Under the pieces are notes generated by a model, which searched no databases, had not been told where the DNA came from, and worked only from the letters and a program-made list of their open reading frames with translations. From Methanomicrobia archaeon (lineage in GTDB: Archaea > Methanobacteriota_B > Thermococci > Methanofastidiosales > NM3): a stretch of 17,405 bases of DNA. The stretch spans positions 1-17,405 of the forward strand of contig JAUVXU010000024.1 in the NCBI GenBank assembly GCA_030603445.1. The letters are read 5' to 3'. Positions 15,295 to 17,405 of the stretch are shown piece by piece. The translations under genes and the position numbers were made by a program. Each line of letters opens with the position of its first letter. Positions within the stretch are counted from its first letter, which is position 1.

Positions 15295-15308
15295 AGTATA
15301 GTAATACT
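15295..15308. promoter_or_regulatory. Operator-like palindrome 1, AGTAT-N4-ATACT
   Basis: AGTAT (15295-15299) and ATACT (15304-15308) are inverted copies separated by AGTA. The site lies between the predicted TATA box and start of transcription, where a bound repressor would block polymerase. The same half-sites and spacing recur 16 bases on. Confidence 0.45.
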
Positions 15309-15310
15309 AG

Positions 15311-15324
15311 AGTATATATATACT
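15311..15324. promoter_or_regulatory. Operator-like palindrome 2, AGTAT-N4-ATACT
   Basis: AGTATATATATACT is a perfect 14-base palindrome with the same half-sites and 4-base spacer as the site at 15295-15308. The centres are 16 bases apart, so two dimers would sit about one and a half helical turns from each other. It overlaps the predicted initiation site. Confidence 0.45.
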
Positions 15325-15342
15325 TATTCAATTAACTTAAGT

Positions 15343-15352
15343 GGGAGGTGAT
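15343..15352 (+). promoter_or_regulatory. Full-length Shine-Dalgarno sequence that fixes a TTG start
   Basis: GGGAGGTGAT is complementary to the conserved archaeal 16S 3' end (CACCUCC core) over about nine bases. It ends three bases before TTG at 15356, the same spacing seen at 5389 and 11256. This argues against the upstream in-frame GTG at 15341 and predicts strong translation. Confidence 0.85.
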
Positions 15353-15355
15353 AAA

Positions 15356-15715
15356 TTGAAAATTAAGGCATTTGCAGTATCAATCGGATTATTGATGCTG
15401 ATTACGGCAATGGTTGTGGCAGCAGATTTCCAATTCAATGAATATGACAGCGATGCAGGCTTGTATGTCAATACAAGCGCAAGCGTTTCAGGCACAGCAC
15501 ATACCGATGGGTCCAAATCTAACGTTAGCTATGGCCATAATACCTGGGACCCTATTCCTGGAGATGAATACTGGGTATATGGAACCTGGACTAAGAACAC
15601 GCCTGGCACATCATATGTTGCTAGTGGAAATGTTACTGCCGAATCAAAGGGTATAGTGGGTTATGGAATTATCCACTTTACTGACTATTGTCATGCCGTT
15701 GCAATATTCGGATAA
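15356..15715 (+). CDS. Small secreted beta-rich protein of unknown function
   Basis: The protein is 119 residues from the TTG start. A classic signal peptide (positively charged MKIK, hydrophobic 5-21, AVVAA-type cleavage near residue 22-23) leaves a mature chain of about 96 residues. That chain is rich in G, S, T, Y, W and N, with alternating polar and aromatic residues (GDEYWVYGTWTKNTPG at 69-84) that suggest a beta sandwich. It has three N-glycosylation sequons (N39, N56, N92), one cysteine (C112), and ends in HAVAIFG. I do not recognise the family. Size, export signal, very strong ribosome site and position before a surface protein and an ABC ATPase resemble lactococcin 972-type bacteriocin loci, but sequence similarity to that family is not convincing to me. 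A secreted toxin, an adhesin-like protein or a surface-coat protein are all possible. A T-tract follows the stop. Confidence 0.8.
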   Translation: MKIKAFAVSIGLLMLITAMVVAADFQFNEYDSDAGLYVNTSASVSGTAHTDGSKSNVSYGHNTWDPIPGDEYWVYGTWTKNTPGTSYVASGNVTAESKGIVGYGIIHFTDYCHAVAIFG

Positions 15716-15739
15716 CTTTTTCTTTTCTTTTTTCTTTTT
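15716..15739 (+). terminator. T-rich tract between first and second genes of the operon
   Basis: Directly after the stop codon the plus strand has four T-runs (T5, T4, T6, T5) interrupted by single C residues. Such oligo-T tracts are archaeal termination signals. A ribosome site for the next gene begins only eight bases later, so partial rather than complete termination is likely. Confidence 0.55.
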
Positions 15740-15758
15740 AATTATAGGAGTGGAACAT

Positions 15759-16826
15759 ATGAATTATAAATTAATTATAATATGCATATTTATTATGCTT
15801 AACATTGGAAGTATCGGACTGGTACAGGCATCAAGCGCATACGGGCTCGAAGAGGGGGATTATGCCATCTATCCTTTTGAGTTCTATGACTTTCTATTAA
15901 ATGATCTGCATTGGTACGAGGATGCAAAAGGTTATTTCTCATGGGAGTGTCTTAATAAAACTGGCAATATCGCGCAGATAGAGATAAAGTTTGAATTTGT
16001 GACAAATGCAAAGTATTGGAGTAAAAAAGAGCAGAAATGGCGCCCTAATGAGATTAGGTTTGATGGCATCGAATATGTTAACATGTTTAATAAGGGCAAT
16101 TATAGCTTCCTCGATTCAACGTATGTGCGAAATGACGTGTCTACTGAAAAAATATACGTCGATGAAAGCTCCGTAGTCGTAGAGGCCCCGTTCGAGATAT
16201 CCATCCTAAAAATAATCGAGCTTGACTTGGGCACTATGTTGTATCAAATTCCTGATGAGGGTGTATCTGGCAAATGGGTATGGACAATCAATCCTGACGT
16301 TTTCTCCATGCATGAGGAGCAAGAGTACCTATACTCATCGGACTACTTCTCCCAAGAAGTAAATTTGAAGATGATATACCTTGATGTGGAGACGAACAAA
16401 GAAATGGAAGTTCTCTCAGAACTAGCTGGTCTCGATGAAACCAGTGGGTATTATCTTTTTACAACTAAGGAAATGGAAATAAATAAGCTGGGGCAAGAAG
16501 GGGAGGAATATCTCTCGATAAGCAATTTATACAACGATAACAACGGCCTGTTACTTACCAATTATAGCATGATATTCACTGATGACCTTTCCGTGGATGT
16601 ATTGCATATCCTCAATGCATTTGCGGGCGCAGACCTCTACAACGGGGTCGTACCAACACCGCATCTGAAAGCGGAGGAGTATAATCTTTCCCATGTTGTC
16701 AGTACATTGAACACACTATTGGATGATGATGGTACCGACTACGCCCTTTACTTCATGATCATGGTGGTAATATCCTGTATGGCCCTTGCTACGTACTTAT
16801 TCGTTGAGCGGAGGAAAGAAACATGA
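15759..16826 (+). CDS. Single-pass surface protein with large extracellular domain
   Basis: From the ATG at 15759 this is a 355-residue protein. The start is chosen because GGAG at 15747-15750 lies eight bases before it and a signal peptide begins right there; the longer frame from 15663 overlaps the upstream gene and the T-tract. Residues 4-24 form the signal segment (cleavage near QASS). Residues about 25-325 are an acidic extracellular region beginning GLEEGDYAIYPFEFYDF, with several N-glycosylation sequons (first NKT at 66-68). Residues about 329-349 are a membrane helix, followed by ERRKET facing the cytoplasm. I do not recognise the family. It is not an ABC permease, having only one stable helix. 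Its stop overlaps the ATG of the ABC ATPase (ATGA), so the two are translationally coupled. Such a protein could be a transporter-associated surface domain or an immunity/receptor component. Confidence 0.8.
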   Translation: MNYKLIIICIFIMLNIGSIGLVQASSAYGLEEGDYAIYPFEFYDFLLNDLHWYEDAKGYFSWECLNKTGNIAQIEIKFEFVTNAKYWSKKEQKWRPNEIRFDGIEYVNMFNKGNYSFLDSTYVRNDVSTEKIYVDESSVVVEAPFEISILKIIELDLGTMLYQIPDEGVSGKWVWTINPDVFSMHEEQEYLYSSDYFSQEVNLKMIYLDVETNKEMEVLSELAGLDETSGYYLFTTKEMEINKLGQEGEEYLSISNLYNDNNGLLLTNYSMIFTDDLSVDVLHILNAFAGADLYNGVVPTPHLKAEEYNLSHVVSTLNTLLDDDGTDYALYFMIMVVISCMALATYLFVERRKET

Positions 16827-17405
16827 TGATTAATGTCAGGCACATCAGCAAGAGCTACGGGGGTAAGCTAGTGCTTAATGACATTTCGTTTGCCTTTGAC
16901 AACGGAGTGATGGGTTTCATAGGCCCCAACGGAGCTGGCAAGAGCACCCTTATCAAAATCATCCTAGGGTTGGTGGCACCAAACGAGGGAGAAGTGAACA
17001 TCCTAGACAAAAACATAAGCACGGATCGGATGGGAATTATGAGAAATATCGGCGTACTCCATGAAAAATGCATTTACCCGCCAACAGTAAAAGGAAGCGA
17101 GTATATTGAGTTCATGTCCAAGTACAAGGGTGTAACGACAGAAGACCTGAAAAAGATATGTGAATTCGCAGGAGTGTACGACTACATCCACAAGCCCATA
17201 GGCTCTTATTCTGCCGGTATGCTGCAGCGATTTGGATTTGCCGAAGCCATAGTGGGGTTTCCAAAGCTCGTAATACTTGATGAGCCAACGTCAAATCTTG
17301 ACCCTCTTGCCAGAAGGGAGATACTAAACAAAATCAATGTTCTGCACAAGGAACATGATATGAGTTTTATTATATCAACACACATCCTATCCGAACTGGA
17401 AAAGA
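16823..17405 (+). CDS. ABC transporter ATP-binding protein (partial, runs off the window)
   Basis: The first 194 codons are present. Walker A is GPNGAGKST at 34-42, the signature is YSAGMLQR at 129-136, Walker B is LVILDEPTSNLD at 149-160 and the switch histidine is H187 in ISTH. The pattern (short linker, SAGMLQR signature, LDEPTSNLDP) is that of ABC-2/drug-export type ATPases rather than nutrient importers. The usual Q-loop glutamine position reads H80 in GVLHEK. GGAGG at 16810-16814 is eight bases before the ATG, which overlaps the upstream stop; a second ATG at 16826 is possible. The permease is expected just beyond the window. As the third gene of the operon it probably exports, or removes from the membrane, something related to the secreted protein (inference). 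Confidence 0.93.
   Translation, partial: MMINVRHISKSYGGKLVLNDISFAFDNGVMGFIGPNGAGKSTLIKIILGLVAPNEGEVNILDKNISTDRMGIMRNIGVLHEKCIYPPTVKGSEYIEFMSKYKGVTTEDLKKICEFAGVYDYIHKPIGSYSAGMLQRFGFAEAIVGFPKLVILDEPTSNLDPLARREILNKINVLHKEHDMSFIISTHILSELEK

Larger units (their letters stand above)
14802..15355. other. Long non-coding stretch with a pyrimidine-rich block
   Basis: This 554-base stretch has no convincing gene. It starts with an A-rich tract and a T7 run. From about 14891 to 14990 the plus strand is strikingly pyrimidine-rich and contains a small AGGTG/CACCT hairpin (14937-14950). Another short inverted repeat TTACC/GGTAA lies at 15013-15032. A hairpin plus T8 follows at 15137-15158. The last 80 bases hold the promoter and operator-like palindromes of the next gene. 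A 65-codon open frame at 14873-15070 is F/P/S-rich only because of the pyrimidines, and I do not call it. Confidence 0.6.

Noticed and set aside
15341-15355. GTG start giving MGGDK before the signal peptide
   Set aside because: These codons are the Shine-Dalgarno sequence itself; TTG at 15356 has the right spacing and starts a normal signal peptide.
15663-15758. Upstream extension of the surface protein (32 extra residues)
   Set aside because: It overlaps the end of the secreted-protein gene, is translated through the T-tract, and displaces the signal peptide. A proper ribosome site precedes the ATG at 15759.

Overview
The window is archaeal. The CRISPR repeat ends in ATTGAAAT. Promoters are A/T-rich TATA boxes about 25 bases before the start. 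Several mRNAs look leaderless, while others carry a GGAGGTGAT-type ribosome site. The valyl-tRNA synthetase is of the archaeal kind, and both tRNA genes encode their CCA end. An AT-rich euryarchaeon fits (a methanogen-related or Thermococci/Methanofastidiosa-like lineage is possible), but I cannot name a genus from sequence alone.

Layout. (1) 1-2137: part of a CRISPR array with 32 full, identical 30-base repeats plus the end of another, and 36-37 base spacers. No cas gene is in the window; the leader and cas genes probably lie to the left. (2) 2209-5188: a small GAF-like/PAS sensor protein without an output domain, a tRNA-Pro(CGG) on the minus strand, and a PEP-synthase-type ATP-grasp protein that lacks the phosphohistidine and PEP-binding domains. 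(3) 5219-8800: tRNA-Ile(GAT) on the minus strand, then a two-gene unit of a metallo-beta-lactamase-fold hydrolase and valyl-tRNA synthetase, the latter with a strongly altered KMSKS loop. (4) 8797-10944 (minus): a DUF3160-type surface lipoprotein whose stop codon interlocks with that of valS. (5) 11256-14801: an operon of a rifampin-phosphotransferase-like dikinase (ATP-grasp, middle domain, phosphohistidine domain) and a CrtC/AttH-like lipocalin-fold protein. (6) 14802-15355: a long non-coding stretch with a pyrimidine-rich block, a hairpin plus T-run terminator, and a promoter overlapped by two matching palindromes. (7) 15356-17405: a small secreted beta-rich protein, a T-tract, a single-pass surface protein, and an ABC-transporter ATPase that runs off the window end.

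The two most interesting units are the 11256-14801 pair, which looks like an ATP-driven small-molecule phosphorylation system with a hydrophobic-ligand partner, and the 15356-17405 operon. The latter has the layout of a secreted-peptide/export/immunity locus, with a candidate repressor-controlled promoter and a T-tract that could set unequal expression. Assigning either a function is inference; the domain motifs themselves are seen directly.
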